Positions 27,001-36,300 of a stretch of 64,000 nucleotides of DNA are shown here, piece after piece; the first letter of the stretch is position 1, and each line of letters begins with the position of its first letter. The stretch lies in assembly GCA_947471505.1 (NCBI GenBank), contig CANIWM010000014.1, positions 26,282 to 90,281 on the forward strand, written 5' to 3'. The translations under genes were made by a program, and so were the position numbers. The DNA is from Chthoniobacteraceae bacterium (GTDB lineage: Bacteria > Verrucomicrobiota > Verrucomicrobiia > Chthoniobacterales > Chthoniobacteraceae). Under the pieces are notes generated by a model. That model had not been told where the DNA came from. It saw only the letters and a program-made list of their open reading frames with translations, and searched no databases.

Positions 27001-29955
27001 AACGGCAGCCTCACCGGCACCTCCTACGCCGTGAGCAACACCACGGGCACGGCGGTCATCTCTGCCAACCTGCTCGTCAACGGCGGGGCAGGCTTCGCTA
27101 AATCAGGGGCGGGCACTGTGACGCTCTCCGGCACCAACACCTTCACCGGTGCCACCACCGTCACCGGCGGCACGCTGCGTCTTGAGAATACGAGCGCCTT
27201 GGCGAGCACCGCCAGCATTACCCTGAACACCGCGAATACTAGGGTCGAGCTGGGAACGGATAGCGCGTTCACCACTCTTCCGGGGGGCACGGGGGGCAGC
27301 ACTTTAACTCACACGTTTGTTTCGGACCGGGCGACCGCAGGCGCCGCTCTGAATCATCAACTCGGCACGATGAATTTTGGGTCTTCCACGTTCAATTTCA
27401 TTCAGGGCTCCAATGTCACTAGCGGCACAGCCGGAGTCACGTTTGCCTCCGCGACTATGACCTCCGGAAGTGCCGGCACCGCCGTGCTCAACCCCACCAG
27501 CGCCACCCTCACGATCACCGGCGGGGTCACTAGTTCTACCACTAATGTCGCCCGAACCCTCCAACTGGACGGAACCGGAACCGGACATTCCATCGGCGGG
27601 GTGATCACCCAATCCGTCGCCAGTGCGCTGTCCTTGGTTAAGAGCAATACCAGCAGTTGGACGCTCTCCGGCCTCAGTTCCACCGCCGCGAACAATTACA
27701 GCGGCGCGACCACCATTGACCAAGGCACGCTGGCGCTCTCCAGCGCAGGAACCGTGGCTCTGACCGGTGCCCTCACCTTTGGCTCCGCAGCCGGGGGCAC
27801 CAACACCGGTAGCTTGGATTTGAGCGATGCCAGCGCCACCTTCACCGGACTCGCGACGGTCCAGAAGAACTCTGCCACGGCGAACACCATCACGGTTGGA
27901 GGTTCAAAGACCTTGACGCTCAATGGCGGCTTGACCGTGGGTTACGACGCATCAGTTACCGGTGGAACAGTTGCGACGACTTCGAAACTGACCGCCAGCG
28001 GTGCGGGTTCCATCGCAATTAACGGAACGACCATCACCATCGGTGTCAACTCGACTGGAACCAATCAGGCATTTTGGAACGATGCCACCCTCGACGTGAG
28101 CGGCCTCGCGGCGTTCAGCACGAATGTCACCAATTTCAACATCGGCGTGGGCACCACCACGCAAGGCCCTGGCACCGTCCTGCTCTCCAATACGGCCAAC
28201 ACCATCATCACGACTGGCCTCAAGCTCGGGGATACCGGCGGCAACAATGGGAGAGGCCCCGGCACTCTGATTCTGGGAACTGGAACGAATGTGGTCCAGG
28301 CCGACACCATCGAAATTGGAAAAGGAAAAGGCACCGCTATTAGCGGCAGCATCGTGAAATTTGCATCCCAGACTGCGGGAAGTCAGGGAACCGTCACGAT
28401 CGGCAATAAAGCGGGAACCGGCGCAGCGAATATTACGATTGCCAACGTCAACGCGGTCGGCACCGCCGGCGGGTCTATCGCAACCTTGGATCTCCGAGGC
28501 CACGTGGCGACGGTGAACGCGGGAACGCTACTCGTGGGCCAGACCAACGCTGCGACCAGCGTGGCGGGCACGAATGGAACAATCAGCTTTGACGCGGGAA
28601 CATTCACGGTAGCCACCCTGACGATGGCCCCGAAAACCGCTGCTTCGACTGGAACGGCAACGGCCACACTGAATGTCGGCGGCGGCGCCTTCACGGTGAA
28701 TACCGCCTTCACCCTCGGTTCCCAGGCGACGGCAGGCGCATCGGTAGCAACGCTAAACCTCACGGGTGGCACATTCACTTCCAATGCGAACATCACCCAA
28801 GGTGGAGGAAGCACGACATCCACCATCAACTTGGATGGCGGCACGCTGGACCTCACCAACCACAGCATCGGTGGTGCGAACGCAATCGCGCTCAACGCCA
28901 AACAGGGAACCTTGAAAAACCTGGCCACGCTCAACAGCGGAGGAACGCTCACCAAGAGCACGACTGGAACTTTGATTCTTACAGGCACGAATGGCTATGT
29001 GGGCCTGACCGATGTGACGAACGGCGTCGTCCGAGTGCAGAGTGCGACCGGCCTCGGCACCACGGCGGGCGCAACCTCCGTGACCGGCGGTGCGAACCTG
29101 CAGATCGAGAACGTCAATGTGGGCGCTGAAAACCTGACCCTGAACGGGACCGGATTGGCGGGTGAAGGTGCGCTGAGCGCCACCGGGACGGCTGCGGTTT
29201 CCGGCACTGTGTTGCTCGCTTCCGACAGCACTGTCGGTGTTGCGACGCTCGGCGACACACTGACCCTCTCGGGTGCAATCAGTGGCACGGGAGTCAGCGG
29301 CTTGACCAAAGTCGGCAACGGTCGCCTGACGCTCAGCGGCAGCAACCTGTTCACGGGCACGACGAATGTGGACAGCGGAACGCTCGAAATCTCCGGCTCC
29401 ATCTCCGGCCAAGTGGCCCTGAATGACGGGACGCTCACCGGAAACAGCACCAGCGGCACGACTGGTCGCATCTCGGGCCTTGCGACCCTCTCAGGCGGAA
29501 CAGTCAACCCTGGGGCAGCAACCGGCACCGCATCGGGCCAGCTCTTGATGAACGGCGGCCTGACATTTAGTGGAGCATCGGCGGTATTCAATCTCAACGG
29601 CACCACTGCGGGAACCGGCTATGACCAACTTGCGGTGACCGGTGCTGTAAGTCTCTCCGCGAATGTGCCGTTTACGATTAGTCTAGGATTCGTAGCGATG
29701 CCGGGAGATGCCTTTGTCCTCGTGAATAACGACGACGTGGATGCAGTCGCGGGTGGCTTCAAATTTAGCTATGCAGGAACGCCACTTAATGAGGCTGACC
29801 ACTTCTTCAATGGGCTGGAGGAATACTCAATCAGCTACGTCGGCGGAACGGGCAACGACATCACGGCGACATTCGTCGTGCCGGAGCCTACCAGCGCAGC
29901 ATTGCTCCTCGGTGGACTCGCCATGCTCGCCGGACGACGCCGCCGCCGCGCGTAG
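15037..29955 (+). CDS. Giant autotransporter-associated beta-strand repeat protein with PEP-CTERM tail (giant 1)
   Basis: Seen: 4972 aa from the ATG at 15037. Signal peptide with a long basic n-region (MKSSKPSRKVSSVSTR, core to about 38). The body is dozens of PATR-type repeats (TIGR02601 style) of the form LTK-x-G-x-GTLTLSG-x-NTYTG-x-TT-x-x-x-GTL, rich in Gly, Thr, Asn and Ser. Special modules include a G-G-x-Y-x-F-NNN region (about 2470-2870) also found in giant 3, and a 61-residue tandem unit (DNA 21562-21984). The C-terminus has VPEP at 4948, a hydrophobic helix and RRRRRA. Known: PEP-CTERM proteins are processed by exosortase and anchored in the envelope or exopolysaccharide. There is no autotransporter barrel, so secretion is Sec plus exosortase. 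Inferred role: surface fibre or adhesin. Average base composition resembles its neighbours. Confidence 0.9.
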   Translation: MKSSKPSRKVSSVSTRILVGSVAALIGHFSASSAKAAILYWDLNGATANTAVAATGNWDGTTSNWNTAATGTGGTAQAGTTAADDLFFSSGSSYTTGTITLSATRLAHSLSFDDNIALTLSGGSLTLGSATAGSGIFALSTANSANTISSAITLAGASTIQNAGTGVLSITGGITGAFNLTLQNNGATANGVTISGASLNNTGTVTNSGTAAGNTLISAIIGANVTGVTQNSATSALTLSGVNAYTSSTTVTSGILRATTSVQALGTGAATLSLGGGTLQLANDTGLNFARNTTVTATSTITADRLTSAATSTTHTLGTLSIGAQTLNITRGTNITGAGVGGITFGAVTLTGAATFAPAANTLLTLGGTTGLGANTLTKSGVGSMTLTGVVSGSKAVGSTAITISDGVLTASNAGNTFTGNIAVDGSGVFSMVGNTFTAAAPYGTVAGGTAYKQLLLTNGGTFRLTSGTFNDNAVSATNLAGGIIFNIGAGGGTLDIASGATLVIDDGTGTGTATTASQLQGSGNILKTGLGILQQDDSTAYAGTITVAAGLLQPASVNAFGSSSAGTIIQSGAALNFAAALVMTNAEPLTLSGTGLASAPAGALTAAVAGTWVGPITIASGGATIGGGAAALTLSSAATIDGTAGNTTVATGAGTLTLNGAVNIGSNTLTMSQGAGRTTFNVTAVISGTGSVVVNGTGLAGDWANNSANTYSGGTTLNAGSQSVVGIGSVGVGGSVTSGNYGTGTLILNGGSIRGGTGGPFTVGNNVTLQADTTFFSVASEKSLIFAGPVTITGASRTINSAVGTTVAGTIVEFSGAIGDGSNTLGLTKTGAGNLKLSGTNTYTGVTSSTGGNLYITGSLANNGGLSIAPSAAAGVFVSFVNNAANTPANFNSLSLGSATGTSFIGLDLGTASDTIATSAAATATNAIAFTLNAATGFGAGNYNLITAASGLTSGSPTYSLNSAPGGYTYGFTNTDGQVQLNVSAATASSRYWRGNVNNSWSAFSGLSTTNWATDAAGTVGSASTPGVGETVFFSASNATGPTFSTTLDNNFTINDLQFTAAPTGVSTVTIAAGTAISGSNSNTLAIAPSSSSAGITLAQGSGAVTISAPVVLGSSQTWSVDSSAPGSGTASSLTVGGAMSGSAGAGVTFTTTAGTAPIILSAVGSTYSGDSTVSASTIVQGGATNAFSPNTGWTVNGTLNTGAFSQATGSLVGGSGIVQNGSATNATLTIGSDNVATATFGGTIQNGSTGTLGITKTGTGTQILSGTNTYTGTTTVTAGTLQIANSLAYSATSALVVNGTGIFDLFGNSLTAASLAGGAATGTITNSSTGIGASTAMTPGTPSGAGIYVDALTGTAAGNLPTAIVTDGGTRKTQIVINNANSGTVFAGLTAATLNTYSGGLVLANNATGTRLVINAAITGTPFGTGPIIIGQSATDKAGIYFSTAANTTLANPIVFNTALGTDRVGIRTDVAGITLSGVITANLAPATFTANTATAGSFNLTNQVTGSNGLVLDITSLAASATSFNVTLNNGTANPNNYQGDTVINLNAATGKSATLNLGATNQIPNGTGTGTVIINSNGTGIGTLNLAGFSDTINGLSGNGTVDGTSGTPTLTVGDNDATANFSGIIKNTAGTLGVTKTGTGTQTLSGPNTFSGAVNVNGGTLAFDAANNLGDATASNTIGINGGTLSYTGAGALSLVANQVVTLGTSHGTINTSNGAGALTLIGGVTAANNNLTKTGLGSLILAATSNLGTGAVAVDAGALIVNNSLTASATTVASAATLGGIGTLTSAVTISSGAMLSPATGTTAGTLIIGSLTLNAGSLLAYEFGGTPLTNDLVAVTTANGLTLNGGALSLYAAGGVTPLITNGTYDLFTYSTGFGGSLANLTVSNSQGGKTYAINDTGSVIQLLLGTATSSDWSGTIDGLWTNDGVGNNWNGGAQPNSLGAVANFGNLAATPQTVTLNGGKTVGSILFDNANTFTIGTNTDAITLDNGIAAGAISATTGSHTINAPITLNVSANVAPGAGTTITFGGIISGTNKSLTFSGAGTSVLNAANTYTGGTTLSNGTLKLGNDSALGSGALTIGAGTTIDNTKGSLLTIANNNAQNWNGSFTFTGTESMDLGNGAVTLGTTPTITTSNAATTLTVGGVIGDGVFSLGITKAGNGTLVLSGMSTYNGATSITAGTLSLTGSLTGGGAISTSGTGILSQSAAGVISGATTVTQGSSGTSVLAGNNPYTGATSITAGTLSLTGSLTGGGAISVSGGTLSLTGSLTGGGAISTSGTGILSQSAAGVISGASTVTQGSSGTSVLAGTNTYTGLTTISGGVLRITNGSALGTTASGTTQSGSSALELDGTGGAITVGAEALTINGGGITNFGALRNIAGDNTYGGTVTLAAQTRINSDSGTLTLSNATAVTGATRNLVVGGAGNITISGAIATTTGFVSKDGAGTLTLSGTNTYTGNTTINAGTLNITGSLTGLAASTNLAYGTTAGNTIVNISGSGSVNNYKNFTGANVAGSIAVMNQTGGSASTLGTGGSDTQWVAQNGGYGYLNITGGTFNTGRFDGVGVTGGGTAIVYVGGAGTFNNNSSDWLILARNSGIGQLTVGPGGSLVRTAAVTANLGITMDASNAHGALNIAGGTVDTGVRPINFGFGSAAFTGTRGFVNLAGGTLSVGSAILQTNTNAGGQYFEHFNFGGGTLKSNAAITWLPATSAAGHNITATIYGAVTNNNNANTAFNTQIGTTSNFGGGLTVDTNGFATTIAYPLSGATGFGVTQGDIGDVSLLAGNSGYIGAPAVVFSAPSSSTGVPASGYAVIDTITGKVTGIIITNPGTYASGEAPTITLTGGGGSIAPITTPVLATANTSGGLTKIGADSLILSGTNTYTGATTISAGTLQLGAAGTTGTLSASSAITNNGTFAINRTNAVAQGTDFSGAAITGTGGLTQAGTGTTTLTAANTFNGATLISAGTLQLGNGTTDGSISNTSSVTNNGTLTFNRVGNFSGSYPISGTGVVNKLGAGTQTLSGALTYTGATNVTAGALTFDSSSSFITSVAAGILTVNGSGAVMNIAGTYNVPNGNNNAYFQVQGGGVLNFSGNATLTNAATGAGIRIGEASAGTMNMTAGTLTANLNFGSNFVVGRTAGGNGTLNVSGGTLTVNSTGTGTGVTTLLLGNTVGNSGVVTVSGTGNLVVTSTASLQMGPGTSTINLNTGGTFTLGGGATASGTSTINFDGGILKAGLSSTTFLPPPLTAANILANGAIIDTNGNDVGIVNVLLHDSGLGASPDGGLTKQGAGTLTLTAASTYTGTTTISVGTLQLGNGTTGNDGTIANSLSIVNNASLVYNRFGSASYGGVISGTGTVTKTGAGTQTLTGTNTYGGTTTVSAGTLTLSGTGAINGSSGITVSGSGAKLLQTSSVAITPTVTLTQGTLTGSGTVNTVNVGDATGGIISNNNGVEGAALTIGALTFNGAATVNTFSGSTSAAIVTTSLATNAAGTVTINPTATNWINGLTYTLISYGGGSIGGAGFGQFVLGPVTGLSGRQVASSLTNTGNAALTIDITGDTPYWVGDGDGKWNLASTNNWKLLSNNSVTTFLVDDDTLFNDNASGAGPITVDIDTANVAPNSTTFDNSTKDYVLNGAFGISTGPLTKTGTGTVTINTANTYTGATTISNGTVSLAGSLGSTAISVGASGTLTETSTGVIGGSASLTTSGSVTLGGNNTYTGATLINAGTLRVGTGSTTGSIANTSGVTNNAALIYNRSDALTAGYVISGTGTLEKQGAGTLTLTNSNTYTGATTITAGTLQIGNGGTTGSIAGTSGVTNNGALIYNRSNALAAAYVIGGTGTLEKLGAGTLTLTKTNTYSGTTTISAGTLQLGDGTTGNDGTIDNSPSIVNNAALAYNLFGTASYSGSIGGTGSVTKLGAGTQTLSGPNSYVGGTIVNAGTLLISGSGTLGTGSALTLGGGHLDLGTTSQTVGAVSVTTAAASGDTIGNGSLTGTSYAVSNTTGTAVISANLLVNGGAGFAKSGAGTVTLSGTNTFTGATTVTGGTLRLENTSALASTASITLNTANTRVELGTDSAFTTLPGGTGGSTLTHTFVSDRATAGAALNHQLGTMNFGSSTFNFIQGSNVTSGTAGVTFASATMTSGSAGTAVLNPTSATLTITGGVTSSTTNVARTLQLDGTGTGHSIGGVITQSVASALSLVKSNTSSWTLSGLSSTAANNYSGATTIDQGTLALSSAGTVALTGALTFGSAAGGTNTGSLDLSDASATFTGLATVQKNSATANTITVGGSKTLTLNGGLTVGYDASVTGGTVATTSKLTASGAGSIAINGTTITIGVNSTGTNQAFWNDATLDVSGLAAFSTNVTNFNIGVGTTTQGPGTVLLSNTANTIITTGLKLGDTGGNNGRGPGTLILGTGTNVVQADTIEIGKGKGTAISGSIVKFASQTAGSQGTVTIGNKAGTGAANITIANVNAVGTAGGSIATLDLRGHVATVNAGTLLVGQTNAATSVAGTNGTISFDAGTFTVATLTMAPKTAASTGTATATLNVGGGAFTVNTAFTLGSQATAGASVATLNLTGGTFTSNANITQGGGSTTSTINLDGGTLDLTNHSIGGANAIALNAKQGTLKNLATLNSGGTLTKSTTGTLILTGTNGYVGLTDVTNGVVRVQSATGLGTTAGATSVTGGANLQIENVNVGAENLTLNGTGLAGEGALSATGTAAVSGTVLLASDSTVGVATLGDTLTLSGAISGTGVSGLTKVGNGRLTLSGSNLFTGTTNVDSGTLEISGSISGQVALNDGTLTGNSTSGTTGRISGLATLSGGTVNPGAATGTASGQLLMNGGLTFSGASAVFNLNGTTAGTGYDQLAVTGAVSLSANVPFTISLGFVAMPGDAFVLVNNDDVDAVAGGFKFSYAGTPLNEADHFFNGLEEYSISYVGGTGNDITATFVVPEPTSAALLLGGLAMLAGRRRRRA
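21562..21984 (+). repeat. In-frame tandem repeat of a 61-residue unit in giant gene 1
   Basis: A 183-bp unit starting at TAC codon 21562 is repeated at 21745, with the second copy lengthened by a 57-bp in-frame duplication (to 21984). Protein core: GSLTGGGAI-STSGTGILSQSAAGVISG. The same 61-residue unit occurs three times in giant gene 2 (34624-35172), showing that modules are exchanged or share ancestry. Confidence 0.8.
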
Positions 29956-29967
29956 TGGGGTTTTTCA

Positions 29968-30115
29968 GTTTGGGGTGGGTAGCGCTTTGACGGGTTGCGC
30001 TCATCTTATGGGGAAATGTAGGAATCACGCGTCCTTTTGACGGGGGGCGTAGGGGTTCCCGGCATCCGCGTAAGTGCCGGCGTGGTCAGGGGTGGCTGCG
30101 TCGGCACAGCCTTTT
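29968..30115 (+). repeat. Conserved 3' flanking element of giant gene 1 (full copy)
   Basis: Starts 13 bp after the stop. It opens with a TTTGGGGTG segment and a GCGCTTTGACGGG block in a short GCGC-type hairpin. A second hairpin pairs ACGC with GCGT (30027-30030, 30047-30050), a third pairs CGGCA with TGCCG, and a fourth pairs TGCCGGCG (30075-30082) with CGTCGGCA (30099-30106). A near-identical copy lies after giant gene 3 and a truncated one after giant gene 2. Between the element and gene 2's leader, 30116-30186 shows nothing recognisable. Confidence 0.6.
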
Positions 30116-30186
30116 GGATTGTTGGCTCGGTTGGCTAAAAGAGACTACTCTCCTGCGCTCCGAGCGGTTGCGCGCGAATGCATCCG

Positions 30187-30286
30187 CCGAAAAGCACGCG
30201 CTCGATCTTTCGGAAAAGGCGCGCCGTATCAAGCGTGCGCCAGCCTTCGTTCTCAGCGGGAATATCAACCCCCAAAAGGGGGTGGT
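30187..30286 (+). ncRNA. Candidate structured leader of giant gene 2
   Basis: Helices that can be drawn: CCGAAA/TTTCGG (30187-30192 with 30208-30213); GGCGCGC/GTGCGCC (30218-30224 with 30235-30241) around a loop containing TATCAAG; ACCCCC/GGGGGT around AAAA (about 30269-30283). The block GCGGGAATATCAACCCCC (30256-30273) matches the leader of giant gene 1. Lies 71 bp before the ATG at 30358. See the finding on the paired leaders. Confidence 0.4.
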
Positions 30287-30357
30287 TACTTAACGGGAAA
30301 ATTATTTACAGGATGAGGGAATGCTTCTAGCGGTTTTAAAAAGCCCGAAACTCGTTT

Positions 30358-33300
30358 ATGAAATCTTCCAATCCATCCAGAAAACAATCTTCACGCTCCT
30401 CCCGCGCCCTCATCGGCTCTATCGCCGCGCTGCTCGCTGCACATTCACCGCAGGCTGCTAACTATTTCTGGGATATTGACGGTGTCACCGCCGATGCGGG
30501 CGGGGCCACTCCCAGCGGCATCTGGGGAACCCTTGGCACGACTTGGAGCACGGATCCCACGGGTTCCGCTCTGACTCCCGGCTACACCACGCTGGGGATC
30601 GACGACCTTTTCTTCTCCGCCGGTACAAATGCCACGGGAACTTACACCGTCACACTCGGGGCCAACCAAAACGCGAAGAGCCTGACCTTTCAGGAAGGCA
30701 CTAACGTCGTAGTCACCGCCAACACCATCACCCTCGCTGGTGGCGGTGGCATCACCGTGGACACGACCTCTACGACTGGAGCCACCATCAGCTCGGGCCT
30801 CACCATCAACGGCAACAACACCTTCAATATCGGCAGCGGCGAGACGCTCACGCTGAACACCGGCACCTTCACCCGTGGCACCCGTGCCACTCTCAATGTC
30901 CAAGGCTTGGGCACCGTCACTTCCACCCAGACCGGCTTGGCAACGGCCGGTATGGTTAATGGCATCATCGGGCCTTGGGCCAGCATCGGCACTGGCGCTA
31001 CCACGCGATACGCCACCTTCACCGGCAATAACATCACCGCCCTCACCGGCACCGCAGCAGCTACGGCCGCGAACGTCACCAGCACGCTTGGCACCTTCAA
31101 CTACGATGTGGCCGCCGCCGGCACGCTCGGAGCAGGCGCGAGCGTCAATACGCTCCGCTATACGGGAGCGGCGGGCACGATCGCGGGTGGATTGACCACG
31201 AAAGGCATCATGAACGTGGGCGGTGGTTTGTTGACCTTCACCGGCGCGGTGACCTCGGGGGCAGCCGCGACGGAACTGGTCATCAATACCGCGAACGGCG
31301 ACATCACCATGAGCGGCGCGGGCGGTATATTGACCGGCACCATTACCAAGACGGGGGCCGGCACGATGACCATGACGGCTCAAGCCCACTCCATTGGCGG
31401 TATCACGGTCAATGAAGGCGTATTGATCACGAATCACTCCGTCGGCGATGGGATCACCGGCACCGCCGTCGCGATCAACAGCGGTGGCACGTTGAAATTC
31501 GGTGGCAGTAACAAGCACGTCAATTCCTCCCTGTTCACCGTGAATGCGGGGGGAGGCTTTGATCTTAATTCATTTAGTGACACCATCGGTGCCATCGCTG
31601 GTGCCGGATCGATTACGACGACCTCGGGAACACCGACGCTGATTTTATCGTCCGGCACGCAGACGTTTTCCGGCGTGATCAGTGGAACTTTAGCCCTCAC
31701 GTTAAGTAATGCCGCAGCAGTCCAGACCCTCTCCGGCCAGAACACCTACACCCGCGGCACTACGATTACCGCTGGCACCCTGATCCTTGGAAATACGAAT
31801 GCCTTGGGCACTAGTCCAGGCGTCAACGGAACCAGCGGGATCTCGATTGCTTCGACTGGAATCCTTCAAGCGAACCCAAATGGAACCACCATCGTCGCTC
31901 CGATCACCCTGAGCGGAGTCGGCGACGCCACTTTGCGCGTTGGACTAGCGACAGCCAGCACGTTTAACGTCAACGGAGGGATCGGAGGCACGACCGGGAA
32001 TCTGGTGTTTAGTACCGATGCGGCGAGCCATGCCAACGCGGTCTCGACGTTCGTTCTGGGTGCTGCTGGCACTTACGCGGGTAACACGCTCATCACGACT
32101 GGAAACGGAGGAAACAACCCGGTGACCGTCAGAGCTGGGGTTGGAATCGTCAACGCCTTGCCGGTGACCACGGTCTTGAGCTTCGCTGGCGTCGCTGGCG
32201 GTGGCACCGGACGGGTTTTTACGTATGATATGAACGGCAACGCCCAAACGCTCGCCGGTTTGACAAACACCGTCGCGAGTTTGAGGAGGTCATTTTTCAC
32301 GAACTCTGGAGCCCTGGCCACGCTGACCATCAACAACACTACCGACATGAGCTTTGGTGGCTCAGATTTGACCACGGGCAGCACAAACAGAACTCAAATC
32401 ACCGGTAACATCGCCCTGACCAAGAGCGGAGCGGGAACCTTCACCTTGGGCGGCACCCTGCTTGGTGGTGCGACTGCTGGCGGCAATACCTTTACCGGCG
32501 ACACCAAAGTCTTGGGCGGCATTTTGAACCTGGGTGAAACCCTTTCGTTGCAGAGCAGCACCTTCGACACCGCGAACAGCATCTTGGGAGATGGGACCAA
32601 CGGTTTGCGGACCACGGTAACCACCCTGACCCTCGGTGGCCTCTCCGGGAACAAGAACTTCGCCGATGTATTCACCACCGCCCTAGGCGGAACAGGCGGC
32701 GTGACTACCCGGGGCGGCTACGACGGCTTGACCGCCCTGACGCTGAATCCCACGGCTACTCTCAGCTACCCCGGCAACATTGCCGAGGGAGCCGCCGGCA
32801 TGAATCTGACCAAAGGCGGCGCAGGTGCTCTGACCCTCAGCGGTAACCTCACCTATACCGGCGCGACGACACTCAGCACGGGCACCTTGACCCTCACGGG
32901 TGTCAACACCTACGCCGGCGCGACCACGATCGGCGGCACGATCCTTAACGCCAATTCGACCGACGCCTTGGGCAGCGCCAGCAACACCTTAGTCTTCACC
33001 GGTGGAACGCTCCAGGCCGGCGGCACCATCACCTCCCCTTCCACGCGCCTAGTGACCCTGACGAGTACGGGACTGATCGATACCAACAGCAATGCCGTCA
33101 GCATCGCCGGTATCATGAGCGGAGCGGGCGGAGTGACGAAGAGCGGGCTCGGCACCTTGACCCTCACCGGTAGCAGCACTTACACCGGCGCGACCACGAT
33201 CGGTGTCGGCACTTTGAATGCTAATTCGACCACTGCCTTAGGTGATGGCAGCGCCAGCAATACCCTGGTCTTCACCGGGGGCACGCTGCAGGCCGCCAAC

Positions 33301-36300
33301 ACCATTACCTCTCCCTCCACGCGTGCGGTGGTTCTGACGAGCACTGGGGTGATTGATACCAACAACAATGCCGTCAGCATCGCCGGTATCATGGGCGGTG
33401 CGGGCGGTGTGACCAAGAGCGGCCTCGGCACCCTGACTCTCACCGGTAGCAACGCCTACACCGGCGCGACCACGATCGGTGCCGGCACCTTGAGCGCCAA
33501 TTCGACCGACGCCTTGGGTGACGGCACCAATGCCAGCAACACTCTGATCTTCACCGGTGGCACGCTGCAGGCGGGTGGCACCATCGTATCTCCGTCCACG
33601 CGCTTGGTGGCGCTGACGAACACGGGGCTGATTGATACCAACGGCAATGCCGTCGCCATCGCCGGTATCATGAGCGGTGCGGGTGGTCTGACCAAGAGCG
33701 GCCTCGGCACCCTGAGCCTCGCCGCCTCCAACGCCTACACCGGCGCGACCCTTGTCTCCGGCGGCACCCTTTCACTGACCGGCACTGGTGACGTGAACAC
33801 GAGTAGCGGCATCACGGTCAACGGCAGCGGTGCCCAGTTCCTGCAAGCCAGCAGCGTGGCGGTGACGCCCACGGTTACGCTCACACAGGGCACACTCACC
33901 GGGAGCGGTACGGTAAATACCGTGAACGTCGGTGCCTCCACGGGTGGCATCGTTTCCAATAATAACGGCGTCTCAGGCGCGGCGCTCACCATCGGCACTC
34001 TGACGCTCGCCGGTGGGGCCAATCTCAACCTTTTCAGCGGCTCCACCGCCGCCGACCTGATCGTCACGACGCTGACCAACAACTCCGCCGCGAGTGCGGT
34101 GACCATCACTGCCAACAATGTCGGCGGCTGGGCCAACGGTTCCACCTACAATCTCATCAGCTACACCACGCTAAACGGCACTGGCTTGAACAACTTTGCG
34201 CAGGTGGTGAACAACCTTGCCACGCGCCAGGGTGCCACTTGGGGTGACACCGGCAGCGCCATCACCCTGACCATCGCAGGCGACAATCCGGTATGGTCCG
34301 GGGCCAACGGCGGGATTTGGATCACGGATATCACCAACAGCGCCACCAGCGGGACACCGAATTGGGCGCTGAAGACGGGGCATTCGACAACCGACTTCTG
34401 GGCCGGTGATAATGTCGAGTTCAACGATACGGTGAACCTCGGCGCGGGCCCGGTCGCACCGACCACGACCACGGTGAACATCTCAACCGCCGACGTCAGC
34501 CCAGTCGCTGCGACGTTTAACAACTCCACGCTCGATTACACGCTCAACGGCGGTTTCGGCATTGCCGCTGGCAGCCTGAGCAAGACCGGCACGGGAACTC
34601 TCACCATCAACACTGCCAATGCTTACAGCGGGGCCACCAATGTGAGCGGCGGGACGGTGGTTCTCGCAGGCTCTCTCACCGGCGGCACGGCCATCACGAT
34701 CAGCGGCAGCGCCGTTCTTTCGGAAAGCGCGGCGGGTGTCATCAGTGGCGCGGCGAGCTTAGCCCACAGCAGCAGCGGGACGAGCACTCTGGCCGGCACC
34801 AACAGCTACACCGGGACGACGACAGTGAGCGCGGGGACGCTGGCTCTCACGGGTTCCCTCACCGGCGGCACGGCCATCACGATCAGCGGCACTGGCGTCC
34901 TTTCGGAAAGCGCGGCGGGCGTCATCAGTGGCGCAGCGAGCTTGAGCCACAGCAGCAGCGGGACGAGCACCCTCGCTGGCGTCAACAGCTACAGCGGCGC
35001 GACCAATGTGAGCGCGGGGACGCTGAATCTCACGGGCTCCCTGACCGGCGGCACGGCCATCACGATCAGCGGCACTGGCGTTTTTTCGGAAAGCGCGGCG
35101 AGCGTCATCAGCGGAGGGGCGAGCGTGACCCACACCAGCAGCGGGACGAGCACCCTCGCTGGCATCAACACCTACACCGGAACGACCACGCTCGATGGCG
35201 GCATCGTCAACGCCAATTCGACCGACGCCCTAGGCGACGGAAGCGCCACCAACACCCTGATTTTTACAGGCGGCACGCTCCAGGCTGGCGGCACCATCAC
35301 GTCCCCCGTTACGCGCACGGTGAGCTTGGTCAGTACTGGACTGATTGATACCAACGGCAATGCCGTCAGCATCGCCGGTATCATGGGCGGTCCGGGCGGT
35401 GTGACCAAGAGCGGCCTCGGCACCCTGACTCTCTCGGGTAGCAGCAACTACACGGGCGCGACCACAATCGGCGCTGGCACCTTGAACGTCAATTCGACCA
35501 CGGCTCTCGGCAACGGCAGCGCTACCAACACCCTGATTTTCGCTGGCGGTTCCCTGTTGGTCAGCGGCACCATCACCTCGCCGTCCACACGCACGGTGAA
35601 CCTGAGCAGCACCGGGGTGATTGATACCAACACCTTCGACGCCAGCTTCGCGGGTGCCGTGAGTGGTGCGGGCGGCCTGACCAAGGACGGCACGGGCAAG
35701 CTGACGTTCTCCGCTCTCAACTCCTTCAGCGGCCCGATCACGATCAACGGCGGCACCTTGGAGTTTTCTGCGAGCGCCACCGGGGCTCTTTACGCGAGCA
35801 CTCAGATCAACATCAATGGAGCCTCGATTCTCAGGATCACCGGCACCGCTGGGAACCAAACCATTTACGACGGCAGGAATTACACCTTCGATGCCACCGG
35901 TGGCGGTTCGATCTTGGTTTCCACCGGCAATTACAACGCAGCCTCGACCCCATTCTCCATTACGACCAATGGTGGGGCGAGAGACACGATCGGGCTCATC
36001 ACCACCAGCGGGACGTTTGGATTTAATCTTGGGACCACCACTGGCACTTTTAACGTCGCCCTTGGATCGGACGCCACCAGCGATCTGACCGTCACTCCAA
36101 TTGTTGCCAATACCGGGTCGATAGTGAAGACCGGGGCGGGACGGCTCACCCTCAGCGGAGCCAACACCTACAGCGGGACGACCACGATCGCCAACGGCAC
36201 CTTGATCGTAAATGCGACCGCAGGACTCGGCAACAGCGCCGCCACGAACACCCTGATTTTCACCGGCGGCACACTAAAAGCCGGCGGCGCTATCACCTCC

